Assembly (NCBI GenBank): GCA_002359185.1
Contig: DEML01000001.1
Span: forward strand, 1 to 15,632
DNA: 15,632 nucleotides
Reading direction: 5' to 3'
DNA from: Planctomycetaceae bacterium UBA2671
Lineage (GTDB): Bacteria > Planctomycetota > Planctomycetia > Planctomycetales > Planctomycetaceae
A model generated the notes under the pieces. It had not been told where the DNA came from, searched no databases, and saw only the letters and a list, made by a program, of their open reading frames with translations. Positions 1-6,296 of this stretch are shown piece by piece. Every line of letters starts with the position of its first letter. Position 1 is the first letter of the stretch. A program made the translations under genes and the position numbers.

Positions 1-2
1 TA

Positions 3-98
3 CGCAGCCGCAAAGTCACCCAATTCGCCGCAGAACTCCGTCGGAACTCATGGAATTCTCAACGCTTGTTCGCCATACTGGGCAAACCCAATCTCTGA
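3..98 (+). CDS. possible 3' tail of an unidentified gene
   Basis: The frame starting at base 3 is open from the window edge to a TGA at 96-98 and encodes about 31 residues ending in RLFAILGKPNL. The composition, with several Arg, Trp and Phe, looks more protein-like than the other two plus frames, but those are also open over most of this stretch. I do not recognise the sequence. It could be the C-terminus of a gene that starts outside the window, or chance. Confidence 0.2.
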   Translation, partial: RSRKVTQFAAELRRNSWNSQRLFAILGKPNL

Positions 99-130
99 GC
101 AGCCCTGATGGAAGTAACGGAGATTTTTGA

Positions 131-433
131 TCAACCTTCAATAATTCCCTTCAATATCGCATCCCACAACTGTTTTCTTGCGACCAATGTTTTTATCGCA
201 GCTAGTTCAACAACAATCCATTTTTCTTGATCATCTTGGCATAACTGTTCAATGAGACAATTAGCCATCAGCCCATGCTCATCCCCATCCAGTCCAATGT
301 GTCGTTCGAGATAATATTTGAACACATCCAATCTACCATCCGTTTTCACATTAAGTTCATCAACAATTCGTTGGAAGACATTGGGGAACGCCAGAAACCC
401 TGATATACTGACGAACTTGAAGTTAAAATTATT
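131..433 (-). pseudogene. C-terminal remnant of a DUF3050 (haem-oxygenase-like fold) gene
   Basis: The reading frame encodes FPNVFQRIVDEL, then GRLDVFKYYLERHIGLDGDEHG, and ends LWDAILKGIIEG before a TGA at 131-133. This matches my memory of the C-terminal third of DUF3050 proteins, whose helical core carries a YYLERHI.LDG.EHG-type motif with His/Glu residues. DUF3050 proteins are usually about 230-260 residues; only about 100 codons remain. Upstream the frame closes with an in-frame TGA near 434-436, and no N-terminal part is visible before the pectate lyase gene. A GTG at 347-349 could start a 72-residue ORF, but homology continues upstream of it, so it is not the true start. A truncated relic is likeliest. 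Confidence 0.72.
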
Positions 434-493
434 TCAATTCCTCCCACGCCCAACGTGGATCATTCACTGAACTCTTTTGGTGGAAATAGACAG

Positions 494-1547
494 ATGACTT
501 ACCGTTATAGACTGACACCAGTTTTGTTGTTGCTGGTGATAACCTCTGTTGAGGCTCGTCCGAAAGATTACTTGAAGAGGCCGGATGCGTGGTTTGCTGG
601 CGAGGAAGCCGAGCGGATGGGAACGAACATTCTCTCCTATCAGAGTGAACTGGGAGGATGGCCAAAAAACGTAGAGACGACGGCTGGCCCTTATTCGGGA
701 GACCGCAAGAAACTCAAACCCACTTACGATAATCGAGCAACTACGGATGAACTCCGTTTTCTCGCCCGCCTTTATAACGTAACGAAGAATAAAACTTATC
801 GCGACGCGTTTGATCGGGGACTCAATTATGTGCTGGAGGGTCAATACGATAATGGGGGCTGGCCCCAGTCCACTCCGCCCGGAACTGGCTATTCGCGGTA
901 TATCACATTCAATGATGACGCTATGGTTCGTCTACTGATTTTCGTGCGTGAGATTACCAGCTCCAAAACCTACGATTTTGTCGACGAGGATCATCGTCAG
1001 GCAGCTTCGATTGCGTTTGACCGCGGTATCGATTGTATCCTGAAATGCCAGATTCAAGTCGATGGTAAGCGAACCGCCTGGTGTGCTCAGCACGATGAGA
1101 TCGACTTTCACCCCCAGTCAGCTCGCACTTATGAACTTGCAACATTGAGTGGAGCAGAGTCTGTAGGGGTTACAAGCTTGCTGATGAGTATTGAGAACCC
1201 ATCTCCTGAAATTATCAATGCGGTTGAAGCGTCGGTGGCATGGTACAGAAAAGCAATGCTGACGGGAATTCGCGTGATTGATCAGAAGGACGATAAAGGG
1301 CAGAACGGGGTGAACAAAGTCGTCGTCAACGATCCAGCCGCTCCACCTCTCTGGGCTCGATTTTACGACATTCAGACCAACTTACCCATTTTCGTTGATC
1401 GGGATGGGATCCCAAAAAAAAGCATTGGCAGACATAGGTTATGAAAGGCGTAACGGCTATGTCTGGTATGGAAACTGGCCCCAGAAAGTATTGGATGATG
1501 AGTATCAAGAATGGAAACAGCAGATTACAGCGAAGCCGAAAGAGTAA
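494..1547 (+). CDS. secreted pectate lyase, polysaccharide lyase family 10 (frame interrupted)
   Basis: Encodes a PelA/Pel-15E type pectate lyase (PL10), which cleaves polygalacturonate by beta-elimination outside the cytoplasm. The ATG at 494 is preferred over the in-frame GTG at 455 because it begins a signal peptide (MTYRYRLTPVLLLLV, cleavage after SVEA). Family blocks are visible in order: WFAGEEAERMGTNILSYQSE, GGWPKN, YDNRATTDELRFLARL, NGGWPQS, YITFNDDAMVRLL, TAWCAQHDEIDFHPQSART, LSGAESVG and PLWARFYDIQTN. The Arg of the WARF block is probably the catalytic-base region. At 1414-1421 a run of eight A shifts the frame: read straight through it stops at 1442-1444, giving a C-terminus SIGRHRL. 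With seven A it would continue ALADIGYERRNGYVWYGNWP to the TAA at 1545-1547, restoring the normal family C-terminus (about 350 aa). This may be mutation, sequencing error or slippage. The element relic at 1575 follows. Confidence 0.9.
1414..1421 (+). other. A8 homopolymer where the pectate lyase frame breaks
   Basis: Eight consecutive A follow CCC within codons CCA-AAA-AAA-AGC. Removing one A restores the conserved C-terminal block including GYVWYGNWP. The site is therefore a single-base frameshift, or a site where polymerase slippage could produce the full-length protein. Confidence 0.85.
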
Positions 1548-1574
1548 TTTGTCGGGGAAAGTCCATTGAAAGCC

Positions 1575-1692
1575 CTTTGATGTCGATGAAAGAGTTGCTT
1601 TGAGTGGCAATTGTGATTTTCCTATCACTGGGGAATCACACTCATGCTTTCTCGGTATCGATCAACATGCATGACAACTGACCGTCTTGTTA
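1575..1692 (+). mobile_element. IS110-like left-end relic, copy A (dead)
   Basis: Begins CTTTGATGTCGATGAAAGAG, 27 bases after the pectate lyase TAA, and aligns along its length with the left ends at 2795, 4652 and 15462. A deletion of about 30 bases has removed the pyrimidine tract and AGGAGG site. One further base is missing early in the transposase frame, so the ATG at 1644 reads only 18 residues (MLSRYRSTCMTT...). Similarity ends around 1692. The leader keeps an 11-bp hairpin, 1612-1622 with 1630-1640 and a 7-base loop, the strongest form among the four copies. The 170 bases that follow, up to the next gene, show only a small 6-bp hairpin (1755-1773) and no recognisable right end. Confidence 0.8.
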
Positions 1693-1861
1693 TACTTTGA
1701 ATTTCTTTCCACTTCTATCAGCGGAGTGCAATAATGTTCGGTCACTGGAGGCCCTCTGGTCTGTAGAACCAGATGAAGTCAACTCAAATCACCTCACGAT
1801 TTATTTTATTGATTAACTTACATTTCAAAACTGATTCCGCCCCTTTTACAAGCATGGCAAC

Positions 1862-2764
1862 ATGAAGTCATTAAATATTGTGATCCTGGTTTTATTATCC
1901 ACTGGAGTCTTAGCGGATATTTCTAACCAGGCTGACACGCTCGAAGTTCCCCCCGAAACGCTAGCCGTATTGTGTGCTGACCAAGCAGATAACCGGATTC
2001 GACTTTTCGATCCGCTTACTCTCGATAATGACAAATCCACGTTATGGTGCTATCCCCGTGAAGACGAGAAGCAGCTTCATTACCGACCAACAGATGCAAA
2101 ACGCATTGAGATTAATGGTGTCGTTCATGTACTCGCTGCGTATCACGGACGCGTGCGGTTGATACGGTTCAGTGATCAACAGCTAATCAAGGACTACCCC
2201 ACCTATAGCAGCTGTCATTCGGCGGAAATTTTACCAGACGGAACAATAGTCAGCGTTAATAGTAATCACGGTATGTTACGACTGCATCGTTCAGAGGATG
2301 AGTTTTTTGACCTTGAATTACCGTACGCACATGGTGTGACTTGGGACAAAAAACGCGAGTGTCTGTGGGTATTGGGAGATTTACTCTATCGCATCCATTA
2401 TATAGATGGCAGGCTTGTTGTAAATAAGAAATTCAAATTGCCACTCAGTCCAACTGGTCATGATCTCTTCCCCTTGCGGAAAGAAACAAAACTGTTGGTG
2501 AGCAACAACGATGCTTTGTTTTTGTTTGATATCGCAACTGAAGAATTCGAAATGATTTCTCAGATGAAGGGGATCAAAAGTGCAAGCCAAAATATCGATG
2601 GCACTATCTGGGTAAGCGAACCCAAAAATATTGAAGGAGCTCAGGAATGGCAAAGTGATGCATTGATTTCTCTGAGTGAGAATGGGAACATGAAGCGATA
2701 CACCAGAGAGCATTCAAGGTTTTACAAAGCCCGCTTTTGGCAAAAAGTCAGTTTTAGTTATTGA
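1862..2764 (+). CDS. secreted DUF6528-like beta-propeller protein
   Basis: A 300-residue protein with an N-terminal signal peptide (MKSLNIVILVLLSTGVLA, cleavage near ADIS). The body resembles DUF6528 proteins: an opening strand LAVLCADQADNRIRLFDP, then AKRIEINGVVHVL, CHSAEILPDGTIVSVNS, YAHGVTWDKKRECLWVLGD and GHDLFPL. These recur as propeller-type strands with Asp/Gly turns. The family has no established reaction; the fold suggests ligand binding or carbohydrate recognition outside the cytoplasm. It shares strand with the pectate lyase upstream but is separated from it by 314 bases holding relic A, so an operon is not clear. No catalytic residues can be assigned. Family assignment is from memory of the motif pattern and is moderately sure; the ORF itself is very likely real. 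Confidence 0.85.
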   Translation: MKSLNIVILVLLSTGVLADISNQADTLEVPPETLAVLCADQADNRIRLFDPLTLDNDKSTLWCYPREDEKQLHYRPTDAKRIEINGVVHVLAAYHGRVRLIRFSDQQLIKDYPTYSSCHSAEILPDGTIVSVNSNHGMLRLHRSEDEFFDLELPYAHGVTWDKKRECLWVLGDLLYRIHYIDGRLVVNKKFKLPLSPTGHDLFPLRKETKLLVSNNDALFLFDIATEEFEMISQMKGIKSASQNIDGTIWVSEPKNIEGAQEWQSDALISLSENGNMKRYTREHSRFYKARFWQKVSFSY

Positions 2765-2794
2765 TCGAATAACTCAATCAAACAGGTAATCGCC

Positions 2795-3063
2795 CTTTCA
2801 TATCGATGAAAGAGTTGCCTTGATTGGAAATTATGATTTTCCTTTGGTGGGGGAATCACAATTCTTTCTCACAGGAGGACGACCATGCTCATTCTCAGTA
2901 TCGATCAGCATGCACGACAACTGACCGTCTCCTTAAGAGACCAGCAGGGCGACGTCCTGCTCGCTCGGCAGGTCTCGACACGGCCGGCCAAGATTTTGCA
3001 ATTCTTCGACTAACTCATACAGCGCTGTACTGAGTTCAACGAAGCGTGGAAGTCTGCGGGTTC
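2795..3063 (+). mobile_element. IS110-like left-end relic, copy B (dead)
   Basis: Starts CTTTCATATCGATGAAAGAG, 31 bases after the propeller gene's stop, and runs through leader hairpin (2834-2842 with 2850-2858), AGGAGG site and transposase start. It is the longest left-end copy in the window. After the in-frame stop at 3011-3013, similarity to the IS110 N-terminal domain resumes, with VEVCGF encoded at 3046-3063, a block typical of planctomycete IS110 transposases. Bases 3064-3193 up to the DUF1501 gene hold no feature I can assign; an open stretch there ends near 3157 but is not recognised. Confidence 0.82.
2885..3013 (+). pseudogene. IS110-like transposase N-terminal fragment (copy B)
   Basis: The ATG is preceded by a strong AGGAGG site. 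The frame reads MLILSIDQHARQLTVSL, then QQGDVLLARQVSTRPAKILQ and ends FFD* where copy C has Gln: a CAG position has become TAA. Asp7 in the SIDQH block corresponds to the first acidic residue of the IS110 DEDD RuvC-like catalytic domain. IS110 transposases are normally about 300-400 residues, so about 42 is a broken fragment. Confidence 0.78.
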
Positions 3064-3193
3064 CCTGGGCAGATTCATACGACGGCAGGCGAACGCCAGA
3101 GGTCTGCTGGTTATGGAGGAAACCTTGAAATGTCTTGCTGCTTCAATTATTGTCTGATGCAAAGGTGCTCATACCCACAGCCTCCCCCAGAGA

Positions 3194-4648
3194 ATGACTC
3201 TCATGACCTGCCTTCAGCACCAGCAGCACGCCTTTACCGACTTCCATCCACTGGACCGTGAAGGGCTCTGCGTATTCAGCCGTCGGAATATGCTCAAAGC
3301 AAGCTTCGCCGGATTGGGGGGGCTCTCGCTTCCCGGCTTGCAACAACTCCGGGCGGCTGCCAGCCAAGCGGGTCAACCGATGGGGCAGAAGAGTGTGATT
3401 CTGCTCTGGATGACAGGCGGACCGAGTCACATCGATACCTGGGACCCCAAACCGGAGCGACCGCTGAATAACCGCGGACCTTTCAAAACGATCAAGACCA
3501 AGGTGCCGGGGATTTCCATCTGCGAACATCTGCCGAAGCAGGCGGCGATGATGGACCGTTTCACGCTGATCAGATCGGTCGATCCCAGTATAAGCAGTCA
3601 TCAGCCGAACCAGGTGATGCAGACCGGCCATCGCGACGCCGCCCCTCGCACCAAAAGCAACGGACACATGTTTCCGGCAATCGGGTCAATCATCGCCCGG
3701 CATAGAGACAACGGTCGCCTCGATATACCCCATTATGTCACCTTCCCCAAGCATGATTCGCATGTCGCCTGGGGTGGGTATCTTGGTAAAAAATACGATC
3801 CCTTTGATGGCAACAAGGCCGCCGAGTTGCCGCAGTATGACCTGCTGGGCAAGCCGCTCGGCAAAACATCGAAAGCAAATCTTTTCGACCTGGCAGCCGG
3901 GTTGAATCATGAGCGTTTACTGGATCGGCATACGCTGCGGCAGGATCTCGATTGTCTGCAACGCCGACTTGATCAGAATTCATCTCTCTCAGCACTCGAT
4001 GCTTACCAGCAGCAGGCGTATGACCTTGTGCTCGGCGGGAGAGCAAAGCAGGCTTTCGATCTCTCGGAGGAACCGGAAGCAACGCGGGAGCGTTACGGTG
4101 ACCATCTCTGGTGTCAACAGGCCCTGCTGGCTCGTCGGCTGGTGGAAGCCGGCGTCAGTTTTGTAACGCTCGATTTGAGTTATCACACCGCCTCCGGCAC
4201 TTGGGACAATCATGGGATTCCGGGCGGAGTTTACGGTGGCATCTCCAAAGGTTTGAAACCATTGTTGCCGTTATTCGATCATCTGCACACGACTCTCGTC
4301 AGCGATCTGGAAGATCGAGGCTTGCTGGATGACACGCTGGTAATCGCTATGGGGGAATTCGGACGAACGCCAAAAATGGGGACTCAGAACAGCGAGGACG
4401 GCCGCGATCACTGGCCGGTTGTGATGTCGATGAGCCTGGCCGGCGGTGGCTTCCGACATGGTCAAGTGATTGGAGCCAGCACGAATGATGGCAGCGAAAT
4501 TGCCGAACGTCCCGTTACTCCGGGAGACCTGGCTGCCACGATCTATCACCACATGGATGTCCCGCTTGACACCCAATACCTCGATCACCAGGGCAGGCCC
4601 CGTTACGCCGTTCAGGAAAATGGGAAGCCGTTATCGGAATTGATTTGA
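3194..4648 (+). CDS. DUF1501 family protein, Tat-exported (copy 1, GC-rich)
   Basis: A 484-residue DUF1501 protein, a planctomycete family with an alkaline-phosphatase/sulfatase-like fold and no settled reaction. A twin-arginine signal lies at residues 30-55 (SRRNMLKASFAGLGGLSLPG). Core blocks: LLWMTGGPSHIDTWDPKP (70-87), LARRLVEAGVSFVTLD (312-327), TWDNH (336-340), GEFGRTPK (387-394) and GRDHWP (403-408). Conserved Asp/His in these blocks resemble metal ligands of the superfamily (inference). The ATG at 3194 is chosen because the N-terminal extension with PLDREGLCVFSRRN fits this subfamily. The coding sequence is clearly richer in G+C (hand-counted lines 55-63%) than the surrounding genes (about 40-53%). 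It lies between two direct element relics, with relic C starting four bases after its stop. No DUF1549/DUF1553 cytochrome gene, the usual partner, adjoins it. Confidence 0.95.
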   Translation: MTLMTCLQHQQHAFTDFHPLDREGLCVFSRRNMLKASFAGLGGLSLPGLQQLRAAASQAGQPMGQKSVILLWMTGGPSHIDTWDPKPERPLNNRGPFKTIKTKVPGISICEHLPKQAAMMDRFTLIRSVDPSISSHQPNQVMQTGHRDAAPRTKSNGHMFPAIGSIIARHRDNGRLDIPHYVTFPKHDSHVAWGGYLGKKYDPFDGNKAAELPQYDLLGKPLGKTSKANLFDLAAGLNHERLLDRHTLRQDLDCLQRRLDQNSSLSALDAYQQQAYDLVLGGRAKQAFDLSEEPEATRERYGDHLWCQQALLARRLVEAGVSFVTLDLSYHTASGTWDNHGIPGGVYGGISKGLKPLLPLFDHLHTTLVSDLEDRGLLDDTLVIAMGEFGRTPKMGTQNSEDGRDHWPVVMSMSLAGGGFRHGQVIGASTNDGSEIAERPVTPGDLAATIYHHMDVPLDTQYLDHQGRPRYAVQENGKPLSELI

Positions 4649-4751
4649 TTTCTTTGATATCGATGAACAGAGTTACTTTGAGTGGAAATTCTGATTTTCC
4701 TATCACTGGGGAATCACACTCACTCTTTCTCTTTCTCACAGGAGGACCACC

Positions 4752-4898
4752 ATGCTCTTTCTCAGTATCGATCAACATGCACGGCGACTGACTGTCTCCC
4801 TGAGAAACCAGCAGGGCGACGTCCTGCTCGCTCGACAGGTCTCCACACGGCCTGCCAAGATTCTACAATTCTTCGACCAGCTCACACAACGGTCTTGA
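4752..4898 (+). pseudogene. IS110-like transposase N-terminal fragment (copy C)
   Basis: Reads MLFLSIDQHARRLTVSL, QQGDVLLARQVSTRPAKILQ and FFDQLTQRS before TGA. Its last codons lie at the junction where the transposase sequence meets the right-end repeat; the stop is the first triplet of that repeat. A short TGAG shared with copy B near the junction could mark a microhomology deletion. Not functional. Confidence 0.75.
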
Positions 4899-5065
4899 GC
4901 AGACCTTTGTTCGTCACGATTGGTATTGAATGACGCTGCGATCGCTTCAAATAAACAGAATCCTCGGTACCTATGGCTCTAACCGTGAGTTGGTAATATT
5001 CATCAACTTTGCGATTTTCATTTCATCGCAATTTGGATCACAGATCACATTCGTTGTACCGGTGG
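4894..5065 (+). repeat. 170-bp repeat, copy 1 (candidate element right end)
   Basis: Aligns with 8217-8390 over its whole length, at roughly 70% identity by eye. The best-conserved blocks are CTTGAGCAG at the left, CGCTTCAAATAAA, AACCGTGAG, and TCACATTCGTTGTAC at the right. Both copies start at a TGA stop and end within ten bases of the stop of a minus-strand gene. Non-coding conservation right after a transposase stop would suit an IS110/IS1111 right end carrying guide-RNA sequence, but I could not find one convincing fold shared by both copies. Confidence 0.72.
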
Positions 5066-5066
5066 A

Positions 5067-6080
5067 TCATTCGGGAAGGTCAGAGATCCACTCTCGAAAC
5101 TGGTCGTCGTCTACATTTCGACCGCTAATCACAATCACGATATCACCATCTCCTTCAAGATTAGCCTTCCCGGTTAATACCGCTGCCAGTGAAATGGCAC
5201 CGGAAGGTTCGGTCTTCAAACCATGGCAATCATAAACCCATTTCATCGCCCGCCGTGTCTGGAGATCGGGAACGGTCAGAGCCGTTTTGACATATTTTTT
5301 CAGAACTGGCCAGTTGTGGTGGCCGACATCATAGGAAAGTAATCCGTCGCATATTCCGGTCGGATGTTCCAGGCTGATTCTTTCTCCTGCTTGCAGGGAT
5401 TGAGCGAAGTCGTCTGCGGTGTCTGGTTCTACGCCGATGATATCTGCTTCTGGGAAACCATCGGCTATCGCTAACGACTGACCAGCCAACAAGCCGCCAC
5501 CACTGATGGGGCACAAAAAGTGCGAGACTGTTCGTCCCTGTCGTTTTAGTTCATCAACAATTTCCAGCCCTCCCACACCATTGCCTGCGATGACGTTGTT
5601 ATCGTCGTAGGGAGATGCCTGAACGCCATGCTCCTCTTCGGCAATTGTTCGTGTGAGTTGATCTCGAATACCGGTTTCATGATCCGTTGCAATATCGTAA
5701 GTACGAATTTCTGCACCGAAAGAACGTGTCAGATCGAACTTCACCTGTGGTGCACTTTGCGGCATCACAATAATCACACGCTTTCCATATCTCATGCCTG
5801 CGTACGAAATTCCTGAGGCAAAGTTCCCAGAGGAATGGGCAGCGACCGGTTGATCTGAAATTCGTTCCAGATTGTTGGCCATCCAGTTCAAAGCCCCCAT
5901 CACTTTGAATGAGCCCGTTGGCGAAGAACCGTAATCTTTCAACCAGACATGGCGATCCTCGGGAAGACCGAGTTCTTTTTCGAGTCGGTAAGACCGAATC
6001 AAAGGCGTGGGGGAGAGATGCTTCCGGATGATAGATTCTGCATTTCGTACATCCTGAATTGTAGCAGGGGTAATGGACAT
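5067..6080 (-). CDS. threonine/serine dehydratase-like PLP enzyme (fold type II)
   Basis: A 337-residue cytoplasmic PLP-dependent enzyme of the tryptophan-synthase-beta/threonine dehydratase superfamily. Lys59 in PTGSFKVMGA is the expected Schiff-base lysine. SSGNFASG (83-90) is the substrate/carboxylate loop, SGGGLLAG (193-200) binds the PLP phosphate, and SGRN (319-322) lies near the pyridine nitrogen. TPLIRSYRLEKELGL at the N-terminus is typical of dehydratase-like members. There is no C-terminal ACT domain, so allosteric control as in biosynthetic IlvA is unlikely; a catabolic dehydratase or serine/threonine racemase-like role fits. The ATG at 6080 lacks a good Shine-Dalgarno site. It converges with the DUF1501 gene across relic C. 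Substrate remains uncertain; other ammonia-lyases share these motifs. Confidence 0.93.
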   Translation of the reverse strand: MSITPATIQDVRNAESIIRKHLSPTPLIRSYRLEKELGLPEDRHVWLKDYGSSPTGSFKVMGALNWMANNLERISDQPVAAHSSGNFASGISYAGMRYGKRVIIVMPQSAPQVKFDLTRSFGAEIRTYDIATDHETGIRDQLTRTIAEEEHGVQASPYDDNNVIAGNGVGGLEIVDELKRQGRTVSHFLCPISGGGLLAGQSLAIADGFPEADIIGVEPDTADDFAQSLQAGERISLEHPTGICDGLLSYDVGHHNWPVLKKYVKTALTVPDLQTRRAMKWVYDCHGLKTEPSGAISLAAVLTGKANLEGDGDIVIVISGRNVDDDQFREWISDLPE

Positions 6081-6296
6081 AGCTGTGTTCTCATAGGCAT
6101 TGGCGTATTTATTATCGCGTTGTCATTTTCATTTACCATTTCCAGTACAAGGCCACTCGCGTTAGCTCGCAATATTTTATGTGGGAATTGGTATCAGGTG
6201 AAAGCTCCCTTCCCTTGAGGCACAGGAGGAGGGAGAGGTTTTCAATTTAATTAAGACCAGTTTGCTCTGCTGTTTAGTAGAGTTGTTTCTTTGTAA

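Larger units (their letters stand above)
4652..5065 (+). mobile_element. internally deleted IS110-like element with both ends (copy C)
   Basis: Left end CTTTGATATCGATGAACAG begins four bases after the DUF1501 stop. Leader hairpin (4692-4700 with 4708-4716), AGGAGG site and 47 transposase codons follow to about 4893. The sequence then switches directly into a 170-bp block that recurs at 8217-8390, where it also begins at a TGA stop codon. I read this block as the 3' non-coding right end. The element thus lacks nearly all of the transposase gene. The right end stops two bases before the dehydratase stop codon on the opposite strand, so 414 bp of element fills a 418-bp gap between convergent genes. 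No terminal inverted repeats are apparent, as expected for IS110. Confidence 0.7.

Noticed and set aside
455..493. GTG at 455 as the pectate lyase start
   Set aside because: It would place 13 polar residues before a good signal peptide; the ATG at 494 begins the signal peptide directly.
1671..1696. ATGACA and TATACT at the edge of relic A as a promoter for the propeller gene
   Set aside because: Each hexamer differs from consensus by one base, but the spacer is only 14 bases and the distance to the gene is about 165 bases.
1755..1773. 6-bp hairpin before the propeller gene as a terminator
   Set aside because: Short stem and no T run on either side.
2824..3033. 69-residue ORF in relic B, and the similar 83-residue ORF at 4682 in relic C
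   Set aside because: Both are in the wrong frame relative to the transposase start with AGGAGG; they arise because the leader and transposase are repeated.
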